From: Bacteroidales bacterium UBA1173
GTDB lineage: Bacteria; Bacteroidota; Bacteroidia; Bacteroidales; F082
DNA length: 64,000 nt
Direction: 5' to 3'
Assembly: GCA_002311655.1 (NCBI GenBank)
Contig: DBYZ01000007.1
Coordinates: 64,675 to 128,674, forward strand
In this document: positions 34,088 through 43,271 of the stretch, piece after piece
How positions within the stretch are numbered: the first letter of the stretch is position 1
Layout: every line of letters begins with the position of its first letter
Program-made: the position numbers and the translations under genes
Notes under the pieces: model-generated
The model's database searches: none
What the model was told of the DNA's origin: nothing
Seen by the model: the letters and a program-made list of their open reading frames with translations, nothing else

Positions 34088-35485
34088 ATGAAAAAACATT
34101 TAGTCTTATTATTCGCATTGGTTTTGTCAATAACTTCGTTTGCTCAGCTCGAAGTAAGCCCCAACTCTTTCAAGCAGATTGAAGGATTTGTCAACGACAA
34201 TCCCGACATACAGACTGACGACAACGAGAAACCTTTTTCTGTCATAAAAATGAAAACGGAAAACCTCAACGAGGAGCAGCGTAATCAACTGCTTTTTGAA
34301 GGCGACTTGCAGACTTATTTCGAAGTTGAGGAACATGTCGAAGAACTCTGGCTTTATATCAGCTATTACGCCACTTTCATCAAAATATCGCATCCCGATT
34401 TCGGCACCACCGAGTTCTGGTTTCCGTTCAGCATGCGTGGCAAAAAAGGCTATGAAATGACGCTTATCAATAAGACCTCTAACTTTTCCGGGTCAGGAGG
34501 TCTTTTTATTTCCACAATACCCGAAAGTGGCGCCACTATAACTATAAACGGCAGGGTTTTGGAAGAAAAAACATATTACCGCAACCCGATGATAGCTGCC
34601 GGAGAGTATGAGATAACAGTCTCAAAAGAAGGATATGAAGACGTAACGAAAAAAATTTCAATCTACGATGGCGATAAAATATATCTGGATATCGAAATGC
34701 CACTTATCAGATCCAAACTATTGGTTGAGACAAATCCGACAGGAGCAAAAGTCACCATCGACGGCAAAGTCTGTGGCGTCACGCCTTTAAGCATCGACAC
34801 AATGCTTTTGGGCAAACACGCTTTGGTTCTCGAAATGAACAAATGCAAGACTTTTAATAAAGAGTTTGAAATTGAGCGGAATAAGATGACCAGATTTAAC
34901 GTGAAAATGGGAAATTGTCCTAAAGGAGCCGCTCCTGGTGTTTTTTCTGTTAGCGATAAGAAAAAAGTTCATTTCTCGCAAGGTCTTTTGCTGGCACGTT
35001 ATGGTGGTGGAAATTTGAAATTTGCTAACGATCAATTATCGCATGCCCCATCTTTTTTCTCTTTCAATACTGCATGGGGCATGTGGGAAACTTACCCTAT
35101 TGACAATGCCGGGTTAAAAAGCTGGAGTGTATTGTCTGACAAAGAATGGAGTTATGTTTTGTTCGAAAGGAAAAACCCCACTGGTTTTAGTTTTGTCTGG
35201 GCAAATATCGATGGGAAAAAGGGCATAATTTTGCTTCCCGACGATTGGGATTATAAAGTTTTCAAGCTTACATCTTCCAACGAAATAAGTTTGGCTGATT
35301 GGACAAATATCATTGAACCCAACGGTGCTGTGTTTTTATTTAATGGCGAATACTGGACTTCGACTAAATCGAAAGACGAGCTTTTGGGGGAAAGGGGAAA
35401 AACGATTTACATAACAGACGACAAGGTTGGAGAATCTTGTACCAGTTTCGATTCGTTTGCACGCCCAGTTTGTACGGCAAAGTGA
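34088..35485 (+). CDS. Secreted PEGA-domain protein, diverged paralogue
   Basis: A 465-residue paralogue of the preceding gene, about half identical by eye over the N-domain and both PEGA units (GGLFISTIPESGATITINGR; LLVETNPTGAKVTIDGK). The C-terminal domain is shorter: VHFSQGLLLARYGGGNLKFA, LSDKEWSYV, IILLPDDWD, GAVFLFNGEYWTST, ending ARPVCTAK, where the paralogue has MSVRLVH. The domain has thus lost about 50 residues and may bind a different ligand or none. Signal peptide to SFAQ. The pair probably arose by tandem duplication and is co-transcribed. Confidence 0.83.
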   Translation: MKKHLVLLFALVLSITSFAQLEVSPNSFKQIEGFVNDNPDIQTDDNEKPFSVIKMKTENLNEEQRNQLLFEGDLQTYFEVEEHVEELWLYISYYATFIKISHPDFGTTEFWFPFSMRGKKGYEMTLINKTSNFSGSGGLFISTIPESGATITINGRVLEEKTYYRNPMIAAGEYEITVSKEGYEDVTKKISIYDGDKIYLDIEMPLIRSKLLVETNPTGAKVTIDGKVCGVTPLSIDTMLLGKHALVLEMNKCKTFNKEFEIERNKMTRFNVKMGNCPKGAAPGVFSVSDKKKVHFSQGLLLARYGGGNLKFANDQLSHAPSFFSFNTAWGMWETYPIDNAGLKSWSVLSDKEWSYVLFERKNPTGFSFVWANIDGKKGIILLPDDWDYKVFKLTSSNEISLADWTNIIEPNGAVFLFNGEYWTSTKSKDELLGERGKTIYITDDKVGESCTSFDSFARPVCTAK

Positions 35486-35527
35486 AAAAACTTAAAAATT
35501 CATTCCGCACACTTCAAATTTTTTTCG

Positions 35528-35535
35528 TATTTTTG
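35528..35535 (+). promoter_or_regulatory. -7 element for guaB
   Basis: TATTTTTG followed by CAG, 38 bases before the ATG at 35574. Confidence 0.6.
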
Positions 35536-35573
35536 CAGATTAATTATTAGGGAATAATTAAAAACTGCATATT

Positions 35574-37046
35574 ATGTCAAAAAATGAAAAATTTGTCGAA
35601 GAAGGCTTGACTTACGACGACGTATTGCTTATTCCGGCTTATAGCGACATCATCCCTCGCGACGCCGATCTGAGAACCAACTTCTCACGCCGCATCAGAC
35701 TGAATATCCCAATCGTTACTGCTGGTATGGACACCGTCACCGAGGCTCCGATGGCTATCGCTATCGCTCAGGAAGGCGGCATCGGCGTGCTCCACAAAAA
35801 CATGACAATCGAGCAGCAGGCTGCCGAGGTTACCAAGGTGAAACGCGCTGAAAACGGCATGATTATCAACCCGGTGACCATCAAAGAAGGCTCTCTCGTC
35901 CGCGATGCCCTCAAAATCATGAACGAATATCATATCGGTGGCATCCCGGTAGTGAACGACGACAACGTGCTCGTGGGTATCGTCACAAACCGTGACCTCC
36001 GCTTCGAGCGCAAGACCGACCGTCCTATCTCGGAAGTGATGACAAGAGAAAACCTCATCACAACAACAGAATTCACCGATTTCGCGACAGCTGAGGATAT
36101 CCTCCAAGAGCATAAAATCGAGAAACTGCCGGTCGTCGACAAACACAACCACCTCATCGGACTTATCACTTACAAAGATATCATCAAAATCAAGGCGCGT
36201 CCTAACGCTTCGAAAGACGAGCACGGTCGCTTGAGAGTAGCGGCAGCTGTAGGTATCACCTACAACACCATGGAGCGTGCCCAGGCTCTCGTCGACGCTG
36301 GCGTTGATGCTATCGTCGTCGACACTGCTCACGGTCACTCAAAGAACGTGTTCAACGTCACAAAAGAGTTGCGTAAGGCGTTCCCTAACATCGACCTCGT
36401 CATCGGTAACATCGCCACGGCAGAGGCTGCCAAAGACCTCGCAAAACTAGATGTCGACGCTATCAAAGTCGGTATCGGACCTGGTTCAATCTGCACGACA
36501 CGTATTATCGCAGGTATTGGCGTTCCGCAACTTACAGCCGTTTACAACGTCTCTGAAGCTCTCAAAGGCAGCGGCATCCCTGTTATCGCTGACGGCGGCA
36601 TCCGTTACACCGGCGACATCGTGAAGGCTATCGCAGCAGGCGCATCGACAATCATGGCTGGCTCATTGTTCGCTGGCGTCAACGAGTCACCAGGCGACAC
36701 CATCATATTTGAAGGTAGAAAATACAAGACCTACCGTGGCATGGGATCACTCGAGGCTATGCAGCATGGCTCGAAAGACCGTTACTTCCAGGATATGGAA
36801 GACGACATTAAGAAACTCGTTCCGGAAGGCATTGTAGGCCGCGTTCCTTACAAAGGAAGCCTCTCGGAAGTTGTCTATCAGATGGTCGGCGGACTCCGCG
36901 CAGGTATGGGCTACACCGGCTCACACACCATCGAGGAGCTCCACAACGCACGTTTCATCAAGATCACAGCATCAGGCATGAACGAGAGCCACCCGCATGA
37001 CATCACAATCACACAGGAATCACCAAATTATAGCAGAAAGGCGTAA
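35574..37046 (+). CDS. guaB: Inosine-5'-monophosphate dehydrogenase
   Basis: A 490-residue cytoplasmic enzyme that oxidises IMP to XMP, the committed step to GMP. Motifs: LTYDDVLLIPAYS at the start; two CBS domains in the middle (about 95-205, with VGIVTNRDLRFE and LIGLITYKDIIK); the catalytic loop GIGPGSICTTRIIAGIGVPQ with Cys near 305; IADGGIRYTGDIVKA; and the flap RGMGSLEAM. Codon use is strongly biased to C-ending codons compared with neighbours, fitting high expression. A REP-like element follows. Confidence 0.98.
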   Translation: MSKNEKFVEEGLTYDDVLLIPAYSDIIPRDADLRTNFSRRIRLNIPIVTAGMDTVTEAPMAIAIAQEGGIGVLHKNMTIEQQAAEVTKVKRAENGMIINPVTIKEGSLVRDALKIMNEYHIGGIPVVNDDNVLVGIVTNRDLRFERKTDRPISEVMTRENLITTTEFTDFATAEDILQEHKIEKLPVVDKHNHLIGLITYKDIIKIKARPNASKDEHGRLRVAAAVGITYNTMERAQALVDAGVDAIVVDTAHGHSKNVFNVTKELRKAFPNIDLVIGNIATAEAAKDLAKLDVDAIKVGIGPGSICTTRIIAGIGVPQLTAVYNVSEALKGSGIPVIADGGIRYTGDIVKAIAAGASTIMAGSLFAGVNESPGDTIIFEGRKYKTYRGMGSLEAMQHGSKDRYFQDMEDDIKKLVPEGIVGRVPYKGSLSEVVYQMVGGLRAGMGYTGSHTIEELHNARFIKITASGMNESHPHDITITQESPNYSRKA

Positions 37047-37055
37047 TGTACACTT

Positions 37056-37160
37056 GTCATTTCGAGCGGAACGAAGTGTAGTCGAGAAATCTCCGACAAT
37101 GAATATTTCGAATCAATTGTTTGAGATTTCTCCATTCCGCTTCGCTTCAGTCGAAATGAC
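37056..37160. repeat. REP-like (BIME-type) inverted repeat
   Basis: GTCATTTCGA at 37056 pairs with TCGAAATGAC at 37151-37160. Inside, GGAACGAAG and GAGAAATCTC face GAGATTTCTC and ATTCCGCTTCG. This is the intergenic element seen many times in Bacteroidetes genomes and likened to REP sequences moved by RAYT-type transposases; no such transposase is in the window. It fills the gap between guaB and the first foldase gene. A short relative is at 15473-15501. Confidence 0.8.
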
Positions 37161-37190
37161 GGATTGGAAGAATAGAAAAAAATAAATTAT

Positions 37191-39188
37191 ATGAAAAAAG
37201 TATTAGTTCTTTTAATAGCATTAACTCCAGCTCTCCTTTTTGCACAAGGCTGGAAATCAAAGACTTTGATAACTCTCGGCGACAGAAACATTACCGCTGG
37301 CGAGTTTATGGAAGTTTACGAGAAAAACAACGTGAAAAGCGAGGTCATCGACAAGAAAAGCGTCGACGACTATCTCGACATGTATATCAACTTCAAGTTG
37401 AAAGTCACTGAAGCTGAGAACCTTAAGATGGATACTCTGCCGAAGTTCGTCAAGGAATATGAGGGCTACCGCAAACAACTTGCCAAGCCGTATTTCACAA
37501 ATGACGCTGTCACCGAACAGCTCGTCGAGGAGGCTTACGAGCGCATGCAGTGGGATGTCAACGCATCGCATATCCTCATCAAATGCGACGTACACGCAGT
37601 GCCTGCCGACACGCTTAAGGCTTACAACAAGGCTCTCGAGCTTCGTAAACGCATCATGAACGGCGAAGACTTCGGCGATGTGGCTGTCGAGGCATCTGAA
37701 GACCCTTCAGCTCGCGACATAGAGGCAATACCCGGCAAACAGCGCGCCTACAAAGGCAACCGCGGAAATCTCGGTTATTTCTCGGTGTTCGATATGGTTT
37801 ATCCGTTTGAAAACGGCGCATACAACACCAAAGAAGGTGAGGTCTCAATGCCTGTCCGCTCCGATTTCGGATATCATATCATCAAACTCAACTCTAAAAC
37901 TCCTGCTTGCGGCCAGATTAGAGCTGCTCATATCTTCCTCATCGTTGACGAAAACGACCCTGAGAAGACCGACTCAGTAGTGGGTGCAAAAGCAGCCAAC
38001 ATCTACAAAGAAATCGATAAAGACGGTAAGAATTGGGATATCATCGTCAAGAAATACTCCGACGACAAAGGCAGCGCCCAGCATGGCGGCATGCTCACTC
38101 CTTTCAAAGTGAGCCAAATCGTGCCGGAATTCATCGCCGAGATTAAAAAATTGAACGAAAACGAGTTCTCAGAGCCTGTCAAGACAAGCTACGGATATCA
38201 TATCATAAAACTCGTCTCAAAATCAGGAGTGAAAAGTCTTGACGAAGAAAGAGAAAACATCACAAAGCGCGTCGAGAAAGACATGCGCGCCAAAGTTAGC
38301 GAGGAAGTGGTGCTGAAACGTATCTTGAAAGAGAACAAATTCAAGGAATACACCAAGGTGAAAGACGCTTTCATCGCAACTATCGACAGCACCTTGAAAG
38401 AAGGAAAATATGTCGTGGCAGAAGGTGTCGACCAGAACAAAGTTCTCTTCAAATTGGAGAAACAGGAGTTTAAAATCGCTGATTTTGTCGAATATATCAA
38501 AAAACATGAATCAGCACAGCCATTTATGTCGGAAGGTTCATACGCTTACCAGCTTTATGACGAATTTGTGAAAGAGACAGTGTTTGCTTATGAAGATGCT
38601 CATCTCGAGGCAAAATATCCTGATTTCAAACTGCTGGTTCAGGAATATCACGACGGCATCCTTCTCTTCGACTTGATGGATAAGGAAGTCTGGAAAAAAG
38701 CTGAAATGGACACCGCTGGCATCAAGGCGTTTTATGAGTCCAACAAAGGCGATTATATGTGGGGCAAACGCGTGAAAACCATCATTGTCAAAGTGAATAA
38801 TGATGAAAGCCTTCCACGTATGGAACAACTGATCCGCGAGGATTTGACATCTGACAGCCTTAAGGCGATTGTGAAAAACGAAGGTCTGAAAGGTGTCACC
38901 ATTAAATCTCCATATTTCCAGAAGGGCGACAATGTCGATATCGACGAAACTGAATGGGTTGCCGGAACAATCCGCGTGATACCTTCAACTGTCGACAAAT
39001 CAACGAAAATCGTCAAGATTTTGGAGGTTCGCGAGCCTGAGCCGAAGACTTACAGAGAGGCAAGAGGTGTCATCACTTCAGCTTATCAGACAAAACTCGA
39101 AAACGATTGGCTCGAGTCTCTAAAAGCAAAATATCCGGTGACGGTTGATGAGAAAGTTTTGGAAAAAATCAGAAAAAACTATAAATGA
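37191..39188 (+). CDS. Periplasmic peptidyl-prolyl isomerase with two PpiC domains
   Basis: A 665-residue foldase: signal peptide (to LFAQ), a SurA-like N-domain (about 20-120), two parvulin domains (ASHILIKCD...YGYHIIKLNS-type, about 125-240; and AAHIFLIVDEN...TSYGYHIIKLVS, about 242-350), and a long helical C-terminal part of about 300 residues. Parvulin domains help fold outer-membrane and secreted proteins. First of three adjacent foldase-type genes; the next overlaps by 4 bases (ATGA). The load of outer-membrane and T9SS cargo in this genome makes the role plausible. Confidence 0.92.
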   Translation: MKKVLVLLIALTPALLFAQGWKSKTLITLGDRNITAGEFMEVYEKNNVKSEVIDKKSVDDYLDMYINFKLKVTEAENLKMDTLPKFVKEYEGYRKQLAKPYFTNDAVTEQLVEEAYERMQWDVNASHILIKCDVHAVPADTLKAYNKALELRKRIMNGEDFGDVAVEASEDPSARDIEAIPGKQRAYKGNRGNLGYFSVFDMVYPFENGAYNTKEGEVSMPVRSDFGYHIIKLNSKTPACGQIRAAHIFLIVDENDPEKTDSVVGAKAANIYKEIDKDGKNWDIIVKKYSDDKGSAQHGGMLTPFKVSQIVPEFIAEIKKLNENEFSEPVKTSYGYHIIKLVSKSGVKSLDEERENITKRVEKDMRAKVSEEVVLKRILKENKFKEYTKVKDAFIATIDSTLKEGKYVVAEGVDQNKVLFKLEKQEFKIADFVEYIKKHESAQPFMSEGSYAYQLYDEFVKETVFAYEDAHLEAKYPDFKLLVQEYHDGILLFDLMDKEVWKKAEMDTAGIKAFYESNKGDYMWGKRVKTIIVKVNNDESLPRMEQLIREDLTSDSLKAIVKNEGLKGVTIKSPYFQKGDNVDIDETEWVAGTIRVIPSTVDKSTKIVKILEVREPEPKTYREARGVITSAYQTKLENDWLESLKAKYPVTVDEKVLEKIRKNYK

Positions 39189-39700
39189 AAAGGTTTGCAA
39201 TCGGATTGATATTGGTTTTGACATTGGTTTCATGCCAAAACTTCAAAAATGATGGCTCTGATAAGGTCGTTGCCACCATTTATGACAAGGTTTTGTATCA
39301 ATCCGATTTGCAAAGTGTTCTGTATGAAGGCATTAGCGTCAACGACAGCCTCGTCAGGACAAAAGCTTTCATCGATAGCTGGATTCGCCGCCAGCTTCTC
39401 ATTCACCAGGCGGAAAACAATATCGACAAATCGGAACTTGATTTCTCAAGGCAGATTGAAGACTACCGTAACTCTCTGATAATCTACAAATATGAATCGA
39501 TGCTGATAGAGCAAAATCTCGACACTGTCGTTTCTGAAAATGAAATAACGAAGTATATCGAGGATAACTCAGCAATCGAACTCGACAGTCTGGTGGTCAA
39601 AGATATCATATTGAATATGAGAAAGAAAGAGCTGATTGAGAAAATGAACAACAGCCTGTACAATAAAGCTGTTAAAGAACGAGTTTTTGAAATATATTAG
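39185..39700 (+). CDS. Lipoprotein with SurA-N-like chaperone domain
   Basis: A 171-residue protein with a lipobox (LTLVSCQNF, Cys17). The mature part is helical (VLYQSDLQSVLYEGIS, IRRQLLIHQAENNIDKSELD), like the N-terminal chaperone segment of SurA/PpiC proteins, without a parvulin domain. It lies between two full foldases, overlapping the first by 4 bases and 3 bases before the next, so the three should be made together. It may act as a membrane-tethered chaperone; inference from context and fold. Confidence 0.85.
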   Translation: MKRFAIGLILVLTLVSCQNFKNDGSDKVVATIYDKVLYQSDLQSVLYEGISVNDSLVRTKAFIDSWIRRQLLIHQAENNIDKSELDFSRQIEDYRNSLIIYKYESMLIEQNLDTVVSENEITKYIEDNSAIELDSLVVKDIILNMRKKELIEKMNNSLYNKAVKERVFEIY

Positions 39701-39703
39701 TTT

Positions 39704-41065
39704 ATGATTATGAAGCTAAGAAAGATTTTTGCTTTATTTGTTTTTATAACTGTTTGTGCTTCAACGAATTATGCCCAACAAGCACAGGTTATCGATAAAG
39801 TTGTGGCTGTAGTCGGAAAGAATATCATCATGCAGTCGGATATCGAGGACCAGTACATGCAATACAGGCTTCAGGGCGGCATCAAAGGTAGCGCCTCAAG
39901 CATCAGATGCGAGATTTTGGAAGACCAGCTTTTCCGCAAGCTGATGCTGAATCAGGCGGAACTCGACAGTATCGAGGTCACCGACGATCAGATTGACCAG
40001 GAAATCGAATACCGAATCCGTTATTTTGTGAATCAGCTCGGTTCGCAGGAAAAACTGGAAAAGTACTACGACAAGACCATCAAGGAGATCCGTGAAGAGC
40101 TTCGTACCATAATCAAAGAACAGAAACTAATCGAAGAGGTGCAGCGCAAAATCGTTGACGGAATCAACGCCACTCCTAACGACGTGCGCAGTTTTTACAA
40201 CAGCATCCCGAAAGATTCCATTCCGATGGTCAGTGCGCATTACGAGATAGCGCAACTGGTGAAGAAACCGCCAATCACCCTCGACGAGAAACTTGCGGTG
40301 AAAGACAGGCTTTATGGCTTGCGCAACCGTATCTTGAAAGGCGAGCGTTTCTCAACACTGGCGCTGCTGTATTCCGAGGACCCAGGTTCTGCGAAGAAAG
40401 GCGGTGAGCTCGGTTTCCAGGGCAGGGGCGAGCTGGTGCCGGAATTTGAAGCCGCGGCGTTTGCCTTGAAAGATGGCGAGATCTCGGAAGTTATTGAAAC
40501 AGAATATGGTTTCCACATACTGCAGCTGATTGAACGCCGCGGCGATTACGTCAACGTGCGTCATATCCTGCTGACAGTGAAAGTGTCGCCTGATGCGTTG
40601 CAGCAGGCTTACAACGAACTCGACTCTATCGCTAACCTCATCAGAAACGACAGCATCACCTTCGATGAAGCCGTGACAAAATTCAGCGATGAGGACGACA
40701 AAATGAACGGCGGCTATCTCGTGAATGCTAAAGACGGCAGCACTTTATTCGCCGCTGAAGACCTCGACCAACAGGTGTCAGTAGTGGTAAATAGACTACA
40801 AGTGGGCGAGGTGAGTAACCCCGTCCCGATGAAGACAAAAAACGACAAAGACGCATATAGATTGTTGATAATCAAAAAGAAAACCACTCCACATAAGGCA
40901 ACTCTCGAAGAAGATTACGCCCTGATTCAACAATGGACTATGCAGAAGCTTCGCCAAGATGCCATCAACAAATGGATTGACGCGAAGTCAAGCAAGGCGT
41001 ACGTCAAGATCTGCGACGAATATAAAGACTGTGATTTTCAATTCGACTGGAACATTAAACAATAG
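39704..41065 (+). CDS. SurA-type periplasmic chaperone/peptidyl-prolyl isomerase
   Basis: A 453-residue protein with a signal peptide (to YAQQ, about residue 25), the SurA N-domain (VIDKVVAVVGKNIIMQSDIE, LEDQLFRKLMLNQAE), and two parvulin domains (MVSAHYEIAQLV...TEYGFHILQLIE; VNVRHILLTVKV...). SurA delivers outer-membrane proteins to the BAM complex. Two ATGs (39704, 39710) are possible. The TAG stop opens a heptad repeat array at 41063. Confidence 0.93.
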   Translation: MIMKLRKIFALFVFITVCASTNYAQQAQVIDKVVAVVGKNIIMQSDIEDQYMQYRLQGGIKGSASSIRCEILEDQLFRKLMLNQAELDSIEVTDDQIDQEIEYRIRYFVNQLGSQEKLEKYYDKTIKEIREELRTIIKEQKLIEEVQRKIVDGINATPNDVRSFYNSIPKDSIPMVSAHYEIAQLVKKPPITLDEKLAVKDRLYGLRNRILKGERFSTLALLYSEDPGSAKKGGELGFQGRGELVPEFEAAAFALKDGEISEVIETEYGFHILQLIERRGDYVNVRHILLTVKVSPDALQQAYNELDSIANLIRNDSITFDEAVTKFSDEDDKMNGGYLVNAKDGSTLFAAEDLDQQVSVVVNRLQVGEVSNPVPMKTKNDKDAYRLLIIKKKTTPHKATLEEDYALIQQWTMQKLRQDAINKWIDAKSSKAYVKICDEYKDCDFQFDWNIKQ

Positions 41066-41141
41066 TTTGAAGTTAACAGTTTGGAGTTTTAAGTTGAATT
41101 CTAACTCCAAACTTCAAACTTCAAATTTCAAACTTTAAAAG
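41063..41141. repeat. Inverted pair of 7-bp-period arrays between surA-like gene and moxR
   Basis: Left arm 41063-41097 (TAGTTTG, AAGTTAA, CAGTTTG, GAGTTTT, AAGTTGA) starts exactly at the foldase stop codon. Right arm 41100-41141 holds the reverse units (AACTCCA, AACTTCA twice, AATTTCA, AACTTTA) and runs straight into the moxR ATG at 41142. The arms can form a hairpin, so it may act as a terminator or attenuator, and it supplies the whole moxR ribosome-entry region. Confidence 0.75.
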
Positions 41142-42101
41142 ATGTATAACAACGACGTTGAAGGCGCTAAAGCCCTTGTAAATAAATACGAATCACTGAA
41201 AAAAGAGATAGGTAAGGTCATCATCGGACAAAACGAGGTGATTCACGATACCATTTTATCTATTTTCTGTCAGGGTCACGTGCTACTGGTGGGTGTTCCT
41301 GGTCTTGCCAAGACATTGTTAATCAACACAATAGGACAAGCACTTGGTTTGAGTTTCAACCGTATCCAGTTCACCCCTGACCTCATGCCTTCGGATATCG
41401 TCGGAACCGAGATTTTGGATGAGTCGCGTCAGTTTAGATTCGTGAAAGGCCCTGTTTTTGCTAACATCATCCTTGCTGACGAGATTAACCGTACGCCTCC
41501 TAAGACTCAGGCTGCTCTGCTTGAAGCCATGCAGGAGAAAAACGTCACCGTTTCTGGCAAGACGTACAAGCTAAGCGAACCGTTTTTCGTGCTTGCCACT
41601 CAGAATCCTATTGAGCAGGAAGGCACATACCCGCTTCCGGAGGCGCAACTCGACCGTTTCATGTTCAACCTCATGCTCGATTACCCTTCATACGAAGAGG
41701 AAATCGCCGTTGTGAAAAACACCACCGCAGCTAATAACAATAAGGTGGAGGCTGTGATGAGCGCCGAGGAGATTCTGTATTTCCAACAGCTCGTTCGTCG
41801 CGTGCCGGTGCCTGACAACGTTTACGAATACGCAGTGAATCTCGTCTCCAAGACTCGTCCGAACACCGAGCGCACTCACGAATGGGCAAACAAATACCTC
41901 AGCTGGGGTGCAGGCCCTCGTGCGTCGCAGTATCTCATCATCGGTGCCAAAGCCAACGCCCTGATGAGCGGCAAGTTCTCGCCCGATATCGAAGACGTGA
42001 AAAAAGTAGCGGTGCCAGTTCTCCGACACCGCCTTGTCCGTAACTACACCGCTCAAGCTGAAGGAATCAGCATTGAGCAGATTATTGCAAAGATGTTTTA
42101 A
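41142..42101 (+). CDS. MoxR-family AAA+ ATPase
   Basis: A 319-residue cytoplasmic ATPase of the MoxR type. Walker A GVPGLAKT (about residues 50-57), Walker B ILADEINRTPPKTQAALLEAMQE, sensor 1 LATQNPIEQEGTYPLPEAQLDRF. MoxR proteins act as chaperones for the maturation of VWA-domain complexes and are normally followed by DUF58 and Bat-type genes. Here none follows: the next genes are on the opposite strand and belong to an accessory region. So moxR seems separated from its usual partners. Confidence 0.94.
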   Translation: MYNNDVEGAKALVNKYESLKKEIGKVIIGQNEVIHDTILSIFCQGHVLLVGVPGLAKTLLINTIGQALGLSFNRIQFTPDLMPSDIVGTEILDESRQFRFVKGPVFANIILADEINRTPPKTQAALLEAMQEKNVTVSGKTYKLSEPFFVLATQNPIEQEGTYPLPEAQLDRFMFNLMLDYPSYEEEIAVVKNTTAANNNKVEAVMSAEEILYFQQLVRRVPVPDNVYEYAVNLVSKTRPNTERTHEWANKYLSWGAGPRASQYLIIGAKANALMSGKFSPDIEDVKKVAVPVLRHRLVRNYTAQAEGISIEQIIAKMF

Positions 42102-42160
42102 CCAATAAGGTTGGAAAAAAGCATTAACAAATGATTAACCGTAAGATATACAATTACTTG

Positions 42161-42224
42161 TATGATTTTAATGGTTAGACGCAGTAAAGATAAAAATAAA
42201 TTATCACAATCCAAAGAATAATAA
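42161..42224 (-). other. Relic leader of a lost gene next to moxR
   Basis: TTTTAATGGTTAGACGCAG and the bases up to 42224 repeat, with few changes, the leader of the gene at 44593-45471 (45477-45547). No start codon or signal peptide follows here; the moxR end lies where the gene should be. The -7 site is damaged (TATCTTTA at 42185-42192 instead of TATCTTTG). It marks a duplication or deletion junction. Confidence 0.6.
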
Positions 42225-43205
42225 TCATCTTTCGACTATTATTCTCTCCGTATATTCTTTTCCGTCGCCCATTTCCACTTTCATCAGATAGATTCCGGGA
42301 TTATAACGTCCACAAGAATGAATTTGCCATTTTTTGTTATCAATCACCTTTTTGTTTATTTCTATGGTTCTGCCAAACACATCAGTCATTGTAACATCTT
42401 TAATATAAACAGTATTCTCTATCGTTATAATATCGTTATTTTTAATAACATTAGGATATATGATTAACTGATTATTATCTGTTTCATTCACACTCCATAT
42501 ATCAGGAAAACAATCGTTGTTGTAACCATAAACCTGTACGCCGTCTTTGTATTCACAAAGTAACCATATATATGAAGCAGATGCGCACTCTACATTCCAA
42601 TGCATGTCCCTCATCGGTTCCTGCCATAATGGAAACATACTTGGGAATATGCCCTCTTTAAAAACTGTTTCATGATATTCATCAGCTACGATAATTGTTT
42701 TAAGCCCATTATTATAACTCACTTGATATACAACCAATGTGTTTTCCCATAAACATTCAGATGGATAGACTAACTCATCACCTTCTTCAAGACTCATATC
42801 ACATATCAGTTTTTCCTTTTCACCCATATCAAAGTAATCCCTATAATATCTGTACAGACGGCCTGTTTCACGTTCTTCCCTTAAAAACAGTGTGTCCAAT
42901 CTTGGAAACAGATAATGATAGGACGGTTCTGATATTTCGTCTAACGGTTTTGGCGTACTATAATAATACCGATTACCTTTAATGGTTATGGTATCACTAC
43001 TATAAATAACACAGGACAACACTATATATAGATCAGCGCTACAACAAGGGGCATATCTTATGTTTATATTTGTCGAGTCATTTCCGAAATACGAAAGATA
43101 AAGATCTTTTGTCGGTTTGCTATTGTCTTGTGATTTCGCAATCACTCCTGCTATGAACAATAAAACCAGCAGAAACCATGATTTTTTTGATGTGAGATTT
43201 TTCAT
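42225..43205 (-). CDS. T9SS-exported protein, unknown (copy A)
   Basis: A 326-residue protein: signal peptide (to GVIAKSQ), a 220-residue unrecognised domain with the marked motif YRYYRDYFDMGEKEKLICDM, and a type A sorting tail (IIYPNVIKNNDIITI, MTDVFGRTI, PGIYLMKVE, ending RIIVER). It is a recent duplicate of the gene at 45548-46519: signal peptide, motif and tail are nearly identical while residues 140-215 differ. No -7 site is seen directly upstream, so it may be read through from the gene at 43272. Confidence 0.85.
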   Translation of the reverse strand: MKNLTSKKSWFLLVLLFIAGVIAKSQDNSKPTKDLYLSYFGNDSTNINIRYAPCCSADLYIVLSCVIYSSDTITIKGNRYYYSTPKPLDEISEPSYHYLFPRLDTLFLREERETGRLYRYYRDYFDMGEKEKLICDMSLEEGDELVYPSECLWENTLVVYQVSYNNGLKTIIVADEYHETVFKEGIFPSMFPLWQEPMRDMHWNVECASASYIWLLCEYKDGVQVYGYNNDCFPDIWSVNETDNNQLIIYPNVIKNNDIITIENTVYIKDVTMTDVFGRTIEINKKVIDNKKWQIHSCGRYNPGIYLMKVEMGDGKEYTERIIVER

Positions 43206-43271
43206 AACTATATGAGTTTTAATGGTTGAAATACGGCGGCAGAGGCTTCGCTTACGCTATTCAATAAAAGT

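Noticed and set aside
35685..36338. Minus-strand open frame of 217 codons inside guaB
   Set aside because: It arises from the strongly biased codon use of guaB; the translated sequence is rich in Asp, Val and Ser with no domain.
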